From assembly GCA_018608425.1 (NCBI GenBank), contig JABAZL010000131.1, forward strand, positions 1-42,776: a stretch of DNA of 42,776 nucleotides, read 5' to 3'. The translations under genes and the position numbers were made by a program. The DNA comes from Flavobacteriaceae bacterium (GTDB taxonomy: Bacteria > Bacteroidota > Bacteroidia > Flavobacteriales > Flavobacteriaceae). The notes under the pieces are model-generated. The model was not told the DNA's origin. It saw nothing but the letters and a program-made list of their open reading frames with translations, and made no database searches. Shown one piece after another: positions 7,605-15,786 of this stretch (within the stretch, counting starts at the first letter, position 1; each line of letters begins with the position of its first letter).

Positions 7605-9280
7605 AACCTACACTCCCTTTTTTAAAGCCAATCCTTTTTGTTTTTACCTTATTACTAATTAGTTGTACTAAAGCTCCCCAAATAAAAGGAGGCGTTGTAT
7701 CTGCCATGCCCTATGCGTCTCAAGTAGGGGTTGATATTCTTAAAAAAGGCGGTAATGCCTATGATGCAATGGTAGCAACTAATTTTGCACTAGCTGTAGT
7801 GTACCCAGTAGCGGGTAATATTACTGGGGGCGGATTTTTTGTATATCGAAATGCAGATGGTAGTTCTGGAACCTTAGATTATCGTGAACAAGCGCCAAAT
7901 GCAGCTCATCGTGACTTATATTTGGACGAAGCTGGAAATGTGATTCCCAATAAAAGTACCATTGGTGGTTTAGCCGTTGGTGTTCCTGGAACAGTAGCCG
8001 GAACCCTCGAAATTCATAAGAAAATGGGATCACTTCCCTTGATTGATTTAATGCAACCTGCAATAGATTTAGCAGAAAAAGGATATGCCATAACAGAAAA
8101 GCAGGCACGCAGTTTTAAGAGATATCGTGACTTATTTATTGAAATCAATGGTCCAGACACCTTTTACGGCCAAACATTCGAAGCCGGTGATATTTTAAAA
8201 AACCCTGCCCTTGGGAAAGTATTAAGATCCATTGCCTCAGAGGGGATTAAAGGCTTTAATTCTGGGTGGGTAGCAGACGCATTGGTTAGTAGAGTTCAAG
8301 AAGCTGGTGGAATCATTACCCAACAAGATTTAGAACAATATGAAGCGAAATGGAGAGATCCATTAATCTTTAACTACAAAGATTTAAAGGTTATTTCAAT
8401 GGGATTGCCATCTAGTGGTGGTGTATGTCTGAATCAAATGATGAAAATGATCGAACCATATGACATAAAAACGATGGGTCATAATACTCAAAAAAGCATA
8501 CAACTGATGGTTGAAGCTGAAAGACGTTCCTATGCAGATCGCAGCGAGTTTTTAGGTGATCCAGACTTTGTTGATGTCCCTTTAAATGTTGTACTCGACT
8601 CCCTTTATATCAATAAAAAAATGAGCAGTTTTGACTGGAATAGAGCAACTCCCTCATCAGAAATTAAACCTGGAGATTCATATTATTTTGAAAGTGATGA
8701 AACAACTCACTTTTCGATTGTAGATGATCAAGGAAATGCCGTTGCGGTTACCACAACCCTTAATGGTGGTTATGGATCTAAAGTCTTTGTAGAAGAACTT
8801 GGTGTTTTTATGAATAATGAAATGGATGATTTCAGTAGTAAACCTGGTGTGCCCAATATGTTCGGTCTAGTGGGTAATGAAGCCAATGCCATTGCGCCAA
8901 AGAAAAGAATGTTAAGCTCAATGACGCCTACAATTGTCGAAAAGGATGGCAAACTCTATCTAGTAGTTGGATCTCCGGGAGGATCTACAATTATAACTTC
9001 TGTTTTTCAAACAATTCTAAATGTTTACGAACACAACCTTCCCATTCAGGATGCGGTCAATGCAGCGCGTTTTCATCATCAATGGTTACCCGATTTTATT
9101 ACATTCGAACCCAATCAATTTGAGCCTTCTTTACTAAAGAATCTGAATGATCTCGGATATGCTGGAGAAGAAAAAAAATCAAGAATCATAGGTAAGGTTG
9201 ATGCCATTTTAGTAGATGATTCAGGGCAAATTTCTCTTGGAGCTGATCGTCGCGGAGACGACACTGCCGTCAGTTATTAA
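7601..9280 (+). CDS. ggt: Gamma-glutamyltransferase, lipoprotein form
   Basis: Cleaves gamma-glutamyl bonds of glutathione and similar peptides. It is made as a proenzyme that self-cleaves into large and small subunits. Of 559 residues, the leader ends in LLLISCTKAP, a lipobox (Cys22) that should anchor it to a membrane in the periplasm. The autocatalytic nucleophile is Thr368 in DETTHFSIVD, the first residue of the future small subunit. GSPGGSTI forms the oxyanion/glutamate pocket. NITGGGFFVYR and DYREQAP (large subunit) bind substrate. It overlaps the AcpH gene by 4 bp. The weakly related acylases of the same Ntn family are less likely given the TTH motif and the DYREQAP pocket. Confidence 0.95.
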   Translation: MKPTLPFLKPILFVFTLLLISCTKAPQIKGGVVSAMPYASQVGVDILKKGGNAYDAMVATNFALAVVYPVAGNITGGGFFVYRNADGSSGTLDYREQAPNAAHRDLYLDEAGNVIPNKSTIGGLAVGVPGTVAGTLEIHKKMGSLPLIDLMQPAIDLAEKGYAITEKQARSFKRYRDLFIEINGPDTFYGQTFEAGDILKNPALGKVLRSIASEGIKGFNSGWVADALVSRVQEAGGIITQQDLEQYEAKWRDPLIFNYKDLKVISMGLPSSGGVCLNQMMKMIEPYDIKTMGHNTQKSIQLMVEAERRSYADRSEFLGDPDFVDVPLNVVLDSLYINKKMSSFDWNRATPSSEIKPGDSYYFESDETTHFSIVDDQGNAVAVTTTLNGGYGSKVFVEELGVFMNNEMDDFSSKPGVPNMFGLVGNEANAIAPKKRMLSSMTPTIVEKDGKLYLVVGSPGGSTIITSVFQTILNVYEHNLPIQDAVNAARFHHQWLPDFITFEPNQFEPSLLKNLNDLGYAGEEKKSRIIGKVDAILVDDSGQISLGADRRGDDTAVSY

Positions 9281-9341
9281 AATTACTTTTATTTTTAAAC
9301 ATTTAAAATTTAGTACGGTCTAAAGTTGTATTTTTAGAGCT

Positions 9342-9349
9342 TAATTTTG
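9342..9349 (+). promoter_or_regulatory. -7 box directly before uvrA
   Basis: TAATTTTG (TAnnTTTG) ends 2 nt before the uvrA ATG at 9352. If functional, the mRNA would begin at about the start codon. No TTG at the usual -33 spacing. Confidence 0.45.
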
Positions 9350-9351
9350 CT

Positions 9352-12180
9352 ATGAAAAACAATTCAAATGTAATCGATGTACAAGGAGCTCGAGTACATA
9401 ACTTAAAAAATATAGATGTTCAAATTCCAAGAGAAAAGCTGGTAGTTATTACAGGTCTTTCTGGGAGTGGAAAATCATCACTTGCATTCGATACTATATA
9501 TGCCGAAGGTCAGCGGCGCTATATGGAGACCTTTTCTGCCTATGTGCGGCAGTTTTTAGGGAACTTAGAGCGGCCTGAAGTAGACAAAATCGATGGCCTC
9601 TCCCCTGTTATTGCTATTGAACAAAAAACTACTTCTAAAAGCCCACGGTCTACAGTTGGGACGATTACTGAAGTTTATGACTTTTTACGTTTGATGTTTG
9701 CACGTGTTGGAACGGCCTATAGTCATCAGACTCAAGAAAAGATGATTAGTTATACCGATGACCAAATCATTGAGCTCATTCAACGTGATTATGCCAATAA
9801 GAGCGTGATGATCTTAGCACCAATCGTTAAATCAAGAAAAGGTCATTACAGAGATCTCTTCGAAAATTTAGCCCGCCAAGGGTTTCTTAAAGTTCGAGTT
9901 GATGGTGTTATTGTTGAGCTTTCTCCTGGAATGAAGCTGGATCGTTACAAAACCCATGATATTGAATTGGTAATTGATAGACTTCGTATCAGTGATAGTA
10001 TTGCAGGATTAAAACGTTTCCAAGAATCCCTAATTACAGCAATGTACCAAGGCGGCGATACACTGTTGATTTACGATGAAGAAAGCCGTAAAGTGCGGTA
10101 TTTCAGTAGGAATTTAATGTGCCCATCTTCTGGTATTGCGTATCCAAACCCAGAACCGAATAGTTTTTCATTCAACTCGCCTAAGGGGATGTGTGAAGAT
10201 TGTAAAGGTCTCGGTACGCAGCAAATTGTAAATCGACAAAAAATAATTCCCGATACCTCCCTTTCCATCAAAGCTGGGGGAATTATCCCATTGGGTTCTC
10301 AAAAGAGTTCCTGGAGTTTCAAGCAAATAGATATCATTGCCCAGCGGTATAATTTTAATTTATCCGATCCCATAGATCAAATTCCAGCTACTGCACTTGA
10401 AGTTATATTAAAAGGAGGCGCAGAAACGTTTACCGTAGAATCTAAAACTTTAGGGATTACCCGAAATTATAAAATTGATTACGAGGGAATTGAGAATTTC
10501 ATCAAAAACCAATACGAACAGGCTACTTCTACTAATATAAAGCGTTGGGCAAGTGATTTTATGGATCAAAACGAGTGTTTATCTTGTAAGGGTTCACGTT
10601 TAAAAAAAGAAGCACGCTTCTTTAAAATAAACGAGCTGAATATTGCTGATTTGGCACAAATGGATCTTGACGAGTTATACTCTTGGTTCGATCAATTGCC
10701 ACAATTTCTTTCTAAGAATGAAATGAAAATTGGCGAAGATGTTATCAAAGAAATTAAAACGCGTCTTCAATTTTTATTGAATGTTGGACTCAATTATTTA
10801 TCCCTTAACCGATCCTCAAAATCCTTATCTGGTGGAGAAGCACAACGAATCCGTTTGGCAACTCAGATTGGTTCACAGTTGGTTGGTGTACTCTATATCC
10901 TAGATGAACCCAGTATTGGATTACATCAACGCGATAACGAACGATTAATTCAATCCTTATTTGCCCTACGTGATATTGGAAATTCGGTTATAGTTGTGGA
11001 ACATGACAAGGACATGATTGTACAAGCAGATCATGTGATTGACATTGGTCCTTTTGCAGGGAAAAATGGGGGAGAAATTATCTCGGAAGGAAAACCAGAT
11101 GAGATTCTAAGCATGAATTCGCTAACTGCCCAATATTTAACAGGAAAGAAAAAAATTGAAATACCCAAAAAGAGAAGAATTGGTAATGGAAAATCTGTGG
11201 TACTATCCAATTGTACTGGAAATAATTTAAAAGATGTAACCCTCACCCTTCCATTAGGAAAAATGGTTGGAATTACTGGAGTTTCTGGAAGTGGAAAGTC
11301 ATCTTTAATTAATGGAACGCTCTACCCAATCCTTAATGCTCATTTCTTTAATGGGGTAGCAAAACCACTCCCTCACAAAGGAATAACTGGTTTGGAACAC
11401 TTAGATAAAGTTGTAGACGTAAATCAAAGCCCTATTGGGAGAACCCCACGAAGTAATCCGGCTACCTATACTGGCGTTTTTAGTGAAATAAGAACCTTAT
11501 TTACTAGAACACCTGAGGCACAAATTAGAGGATATAAACCGGGACGCTTTAGCTTTAATGTCTCGGGTGGACGTTGCGAAACCTGTATGGGCGGTGGGAT
11601 GAAAGTAATTGAAATGAACTTTTTACCCGATGTATTGGTTGAATGCGAAACCTGCCAAGGTAAACGCTTCAACAGAGAAACACTTGAAATACGTTTTAAA
11701 GGAAAGTCAATTGCTGATGTGTTGAATATGACCATCGATCAAGCCTGTGCTTTTTTTGAACCGATACCTAAGATTTACAGAAAACTAAAAACGCTACAAG
11801 ATGTTGGTTTAGGCTACGTAGCTCTTGGCCAATCATCTACAACGTTATCTGGTGGAGAAGCACAACGGATCAAATTGGCAACAGAATTATCTAAACGCGA
11901 TACAGGAAATACACTATTCATTTTAGATGAGCCAACTACCGGCTTGCATTTTGAAGATATTAGAGTACTTTTAGAAGTATTGAATCATTTGGCAAATAAA
12001 GGAAATACCGTTGTAATAATTGAACACAATATGGATGTTATCAAGCAAGTAGACCACATCATTGATATTGGATATGAAGGTGGTAAAAATGGTGGTCAGA
12101 TTATTGCAGAAGGTAGTCCAGAAGAAGTTATCAAGAATTCAAAAAGTCATACGGCACATTATTTAGCTAAAGAAATGTAA
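9352..12180 (+). CDS. uvrA: Excinuclease ABC subunit A
   Basis: DNA-damage recognition ATPase of nucleotide excision repair, which loads UvrB. The 942 residues hold two ABC ATPase halves. The first Walker A is GLSGSGKSSLAFDTIYAEGQ and the second GVSGSGKSSLING; both halves have LSGGEAQRI signatures and DEP Walker B motifs. The later zinc modules CLSCKGSR and CETCMGGG...CETCQGKR are intact. The first module reads CPSSG...CEDCKGLG and so lacks one of the four usual cysteines, a feature I recall in other Bacteroidetes UvrA. Translation is predicted from ATG 9352, two bases after a -7 box. It leads a tight run with the LOG gene (11 bp) and the M1-like gene. Confidence 0.97.
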   Translation: MKNNSNVIDVQGARVHNLKNIDVQIPREKLVVITGLSGSGKSSLAFDTIYAEGQRRYMETFSAYVRQFLGNLERPEVDKIDGLSPVIAIEQKTTSKSPRSTVGTITEVYDFLRLMFARVGTAYSHQTQEKMISYTDDQIIELIQRDYANKSVMILAPIVKSRKGHYRDLFENLARQGFLKVRVDGVIVELSPGMKLDRYKTHDIELVIDRLRISDSIAGLKRFQESLITAMYQGGDTLLIYDEESRKVRYFSRNLMCPSSGIAYPNPEPNSFSFNSPKGMCEDCKGLGTQQIVNRQKIIPDTSLSIKAGGIIPLGSQKSSWSFKQIDIIAQRYNFNLSDPIDQIPATALEVILKGGAETFTVESKTLGITRNYKIDYEGIENFIKNQYEQATSTNIKRWASDFMDQNECLSCKGSRLKKEARFFKINELNIADLAQMDLDELYSWFDQLPQFLSKNEMKIGEDVIKEIKTRLQFLLNVGLNYLSLNRSSKSLSGGEAQRIRLATQIGSQLVGVLYILDEPSIGLHQRDNERLIQSLFALRDIGNSVIVVEHDKDMIVQADHVIDIGPFAGKNGGEIISEGKPDEILSMNSLTAQYLTGKKKIEIPKKRRIGNGKSVVLSNCTGNNLKDVTLTLPLGKMVGITGVSGSGKSSLINGTLYPILNAHFFNGVAKPLPHKGITGLEHLDKVVDVNQSPIGRTPRSNPATYTGVFSEIRTLFTRTPEAQIRGYKPGRFSFNVSGGRCETCMGGGMKVIEMNFLPDVLVECETCQGKRFNRETLEIRFKGKSIADVLNMTIDQACAFFEPIPKIYRKLKTLQDVGLGYVALGQSSTTLSGGEAQRIKLATELSKRDTGNTLFILDEPTTGLHFEDIRVLLEVLNHLANKGNTVVIIEHNMDVIKQVDHIIDIGYEGGKNGGQIIAEGSPEEVIKNSKSHTAHYLAKEM

Positions 12181-12191
12181 TCCACGAACCC

Positions 12192-12878
12192 ATGAGCAAC
12201 AAATCGAAAAATAAAAGCTGGAATACCACCAAAACAAACGACTCTTGGTCGTTGTTTAAAATCATGGGCGAGTTTGTTCATGGATATGAAAAAATGGATA
12301 GCATTGGTCCTTGTGTGTCTATTTTTGGTTCTGCAAGAACACAACCCGATCATGCCTATTATAAATTAGCAACGGATGTTGCTGCTGCAGTTGCAAAAGC
12401 TGGTTATGGAGTAATAACAGGTGGAGGGCCTGGTATTATGGAAGCTGCTAATAAAGGTGCACAAGAAGCAGATGGCCCTTCTGTAGGACTCAACATTGCA
12501 CTTCCCTTTGAACAAAGTTCCAATCCCTATATCGATAAGGATAAGAACCTTTCGTTCGAATACTTTTTCATTCGTAAAGTTATGTTTGTTAAGTATGCAC
12601 AGGCATTTGTTGTCTTGCCCGGAGGATTTGGAACTCTTGACGAATTATTCGAATCCTTGACGCTAATACAAACTAAAAAAATTACTCGAGTTCCCATTAT
12701 TCTTGTTGGTAATAAATTCTGGAGTGGTTTAATCGATTGGATTAAGAATGTTTTGATTGAAGATAAGCTGATCAGCCCAGAAGACCTTGATTTATTCTCT
12801 ATTGTTGATACTCAAGAAGAAGTATTGGCTTGTCTGGAGAATTTTCATACCAAAGGGATTTTCAACCCTAACTTTTAA
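12192..12878 (+). CDS. LOG-family (TIGR00730) Rossmann-fold phosphoribohydrolase
   Basis: 228-residue cytosolic protein of the lysine-decarboxylase-like/LOG family, whose characterised members hydrolyse nucleoside 5'-monophosphates (cytokinin ribotides) to base and ribose phosphate. The defining motifs are VITGGGPGIMEAANKGA (about 75-91) and LPGGFGTLDELFE (about 137-149), which form the nucleotide pocket. SIFGSARTQP near residue 43 is the first Rossmann strand. The substrate in this organism is not known. It lies 11 bp after uvrA and 5 bp before the next gene, so co-transcription is likely. Confidence 0.92.
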   Translation: MSNKSKNKSWNTTKTNDSWSLFKIMGEFVHGYEKMDSIGPCVSIFGSARTQPDHAYYKLATDVAAAVAKAGYGVITGGGPGIMEAANKGAQEADGPSVGLNIALPFEQSSNPYIDKDKNLSFEYFFIRKVMFVKYAQAFVVLPGGFGTLDELFESLTLIQTKKITRVPIILVGNKFWSGLIDWIKNVLIEDKLISPEDLDLFSIVDTQEEVLACLENFHTKGIFNPNF

Positions 12879-12883
12879 ATCTT

Positions 12884-15697
12884 GTGAAACATCTATTTAA
12901 GGTTATTATATTCTTGTTTATTGCCCTATCCCCTTTCGTTTATGGTCAAGAAGCAACACCACAATATAATCTTAAAGTAAAGCTTATTGAAGCAAAGAAA
13001 ACGCTTGAAGTTTCACAAACAATTCAATTTCAAAATAATACCAAAACCCCTTTACAAGCGCTATACTTTAATGACTGGTCTCATGCTTACAGCTCATCAA
13101 AGTCGCCCCTAGCACAGCGATTTGCAGAAGAGTACGACCGGAGATTTTATCTTGGATCTAAAACCAAAAGAGGGGAAACTAGGGATTTAAACATTACTAT
13201 AAAAGGTAAAAAAACGGATTGGTATCGAGCTGATAATCAAATTGATATTATCAAAATTACTTTAGATGAAATACTTGAACCTGGAGATCAGATCAATATT
13301 TCATTGACCTATACCATAGAACTACCCGATGCTAGCTTCACGGGATATGGAAGAATTTCAGAAGAGGAATATTTCTTGAAAAACTGTTTCATACAGCTAG
13401 CTCCACATATATCAGGGAATTGGATAACGAACAGTAACTTAGATTTAGAGGAAATAAGTACTTTACCTTCAAACTTTTCCATTGAATGGAATATTCCAAA
13501 CCAGTTGCTCATCAATTCTAATTTGACGCAATGGAAAGAAAATCTTGATCGTGATCGTAAAATCATTACTATGGCGATTAGTAAAGCCAAAGAAATTCAG
13601 TTTCACATCAGCAAAAAAGAATACGCTTCTTATAGCATCAATGGTTTAGCAATCAGCACCGATTTAAAAGAGGTTTCAGAGAAAATGTTGGATCCAACAC
13701 TGAGTCTTCTTCAAATTGAAGCGTTTGTAAGAGAACATTTTGGAACATTTCCACATAGTAACATGTTACTTTCTCAAAGGGATTACCAAAAACGATCGTA
13801 TTTTGGATTATCTGGGATACCATCAGTTTTTCATCCATTTTCTGATCGGTTTGAGTTTGAAATAAAAGCATTGAGTGTTTATTTAAACCATTATTTAACA
13901 GAGGCTTTTCATGTTGATCCAAGAGAAAATTCTTGGTTAACAGACGGCTTACATACACTGTTAATAATGGAATATGTAGATCAATACTACCCAGACCAAA
14001 AACTCTTAGGCGCGATTCCGGAACAACCCTTACTTCGCCCTTTTATAAAAAACTACAGCCTAAGTAAAGCTTCTTTCAATTATGGTTTTCTTTATTTCAA
14101 TGAATATGTCCTTAGAAATAACATACAACAAAGTTCTTTTACTACTAAAAATAAATTAATTAAATTAAATGAACGGGTGGCAATACCCAGTCATGTAGCC
14201 CATGGGTTTCGGTATGCCTACGAGTATCATGGCAAAGAAAAAATAAATAATGCTATCCGAAGTCAAATCGGAATTGTACAGTCCAAAGAGGAATTACTGG
14301 AATCATTAGAAAATCAGCTCAATATTCCTTGGTTATTTGAGGATTATTTAGGCAAACGAAACTCAATTGATTTGAAATTCAAAGCTGTTCGAAGGAATTC
14401 CGATTCCATCAGTGTACAAATAATTCAAAATTATAAAAACCCAATTCCTTATACTCTTGCACAAATCAAGGGTAACCGAATTATTCAATCGTTACAGGTT
14501 ACAAGCCCGAGAAAAAAAGAAGATATTAAGTTAAAAAGATACGATGCTGACTATCTTGTTATCAATCCTAAGCTTAAAATTCCTGAGTTTAATCACCAAA
14601 ATAATTACAGGAAGTTAAACGGAACAACCCTAAAACCATTCAAATACACTTTTATAAAAGATATTGAAGATCCAAAAAAAAGTCAAGTGTTTTTTAATCC
14701 AAAAATTGATTTTAACGCTTATGATGGTGTTACTCTGGGGACTAAATTGTCAAATAAAGCATTTCAAAGAAAACCTTTCAGCTACGAAATAAATCCCAAC
14801 TACAGTACCCGTCTCAATGAACTCGTTGGCTCTTTTGTAATGAGTTACCGTTTATACGACGAAGACTCTTCCTTGTACTTATATCAACTTGGTTTTTCTG
14901 GTAGTAGTTTTCATTACGATGAAAACTTACGATACAAAAGTTTCACTCCTTCGTTTACTGTTGTAAAACGTCCTGATGATTTTAGATCCAATAAACGAGA
15001 AGTGTTTTCTTTCTCACTTACAAGTGTCAATAGGGAATTTGGTACCACACCCATTCTAACACCGAATTATACTGTTGGGAATATTGGCTATACCTATTCG
15101 AATAAAGAGGCCATTCGGCTATTAAAAGTAGCAACCAATCTCGAAATATCAGATAACTTTGGAAAGTTCAATGTCGATGCAGAATTTCGCCACCTTTTTC
15201 ACGACGGAAGAACATTATCCCTACGTTTTTTTGGTGGTAAGTTCCTATGGGACAATACGCAGGGTACGGACTATTTTGATTACAGTCTCAACCGTACAAC
15301 AGATTATCTTTTTCGCTATAACTATTTAGGGCGTTCTGATGATGATGGAATCTACAGCCAACAATTTATCTTATCAGAGGGTGGTTTTAAATCCCGATTT
15401 GAAAGCCCTAAGGCCAATGATTATATTCTTGCAACCAATTTAGGCTTCAGTATATGGAAATGGGTTGAAGCATATGCTGATTTTGGAATAACCAAAAATA
15501 AAAATTCTAGGGCACGGTCTTTTTATGATTCTGGAATCCGGATTAATTTAGTCCCCGACTATTTTGAATTCTATTTTCCTATTCATAACTCCGAAAAATA
15601 TGTGTTAAATGATCCTAATTATTTATCCAATATGCGGTTTGTACTGACAGTAGATATTACTAATCTAAAAAGACTATTCACACGAAGGTGGTTATAG
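12884..15697 (+). CDS. Degenerate M1-peptidase-like protein with outer-membrane beta-barrel tail
   Basis: 937-residue exported protein starting at GTG 12884 with a signal peptide ending near VYGQ. Residues about 25-260 resemble the N-terminal beta domain of M1 aminopeptidases. Residues about 260-450 resemble the gluzincin domain: WLTDGLHTLLIMEYVDQYYP (from Trp351) matches the WLNEGFATY region of active enzymes. The HExxH helix is replaced by an AFHVDP-type stretch with no paired zinc ligands, so peptidase activity is unlikely. From about 600 on, alternating aromatic and polar strands, ending in an aromatic-rich terminus, look like an outer-membrane beta-barrel. It lies 5 bp after the LOG gene. 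I recognise the architecture as present in Flavobacteriia, but the function is unknown. Confidence 0.72.
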   Translation: MKHLFKVIIFLFIALSPFVYGQEATPQYNLKVKLIEAKKTLEVSQTIQFQNNTKTPLQALYFNDWSHAYSSSKSPLAQRFAEEYDRRFYLGSKTKRGETRDLNITIKGKKTDWYRADNQIDIIKITLDEILEPGDQINISLTYTIELPDASFTGYGRISEEEYFLKNCFIQLAPHISGNWITNSNLDLEEISTLPSNFSIEWNIPNQLLINSNLTQWKENLDRDRKIITMAISKAKEIQFHISKKEYASYSINGLAISTDLKEVSEKMLDPTLSLLQIEAFVREHFGTFPHSNMLLSQRDYQKRSYFGLSGIPSVFHPFSDRFEFEIKALSVYLNHYLTEAFHVDPRENSWLTDGLHTLLIMEYVDQYYPDQKLLGAIPEQPLLRPFIKNYSLSKASFNYGFLYFNEYVLRNNIQQSSFTTKNKLIKLNERVAIPSHVAHGFRYAYEYHGKEKINNAIRSQIGIVQSKEELLESLENQLNIPWLFEDYLGKRNSIDLKFKAVRRNSDSISVQIIQNYKNPIPYTLAQIKGNRIIQSLQVTSPRKKEDIKLKRYDADYLVINPKLKIPEFNHQNNYRKLNGTTLKPFKYTFIKDIEDPKKSQVFFNPKIDFNAYDGVTLGTKLSNKAFQRKPFSYEINPNYSTRLNELVGSFVMSYRLYDEDSSLYLYQLGFSGSSFHYDENLRYKSFTPSFTVVKRPDDFRSNKREVFSFSLTSVNREFGTTPILTPNYTVGNIGYTYSNKEAIRLLKVATNLEISDNFGKFNVDAEFRHLFHDGRTLSLRFFGGKFLWDNTQGTDYFDYSLNRTTDYLFRYNYLGRSDDDGIYSQQFILSEGGFKSRFESPKANDYILATNLGFSIWKWVEAYADFGITKNKNSRARSFYDSGIRINLVPDYFEFYFPIHNSEKYVLNDPNYLSNMRFVLTVDITNLKRLFTRRWL

Positions 15698-15760
15698 AAG
15701 ATTGTTGTTTAGTATATTGTGCGAAGAAACATTAGATTATTCAGTTCCCTGTAAATTTTG

Positions 15761-15768
15761 TAAATTTG
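15761..15768 (+). promoter_or_regulatory. -7 box of the E1 dehydrogenase promoter
   Basis: TAAATTTG, 18 nt upstream of the ATG at 15787, in the only non-coding gap before this gene. The -33 element is not evident. Confidence 0.5.
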
Positions 15769-15786
15769 CAAAGTTAAAATTCATCT

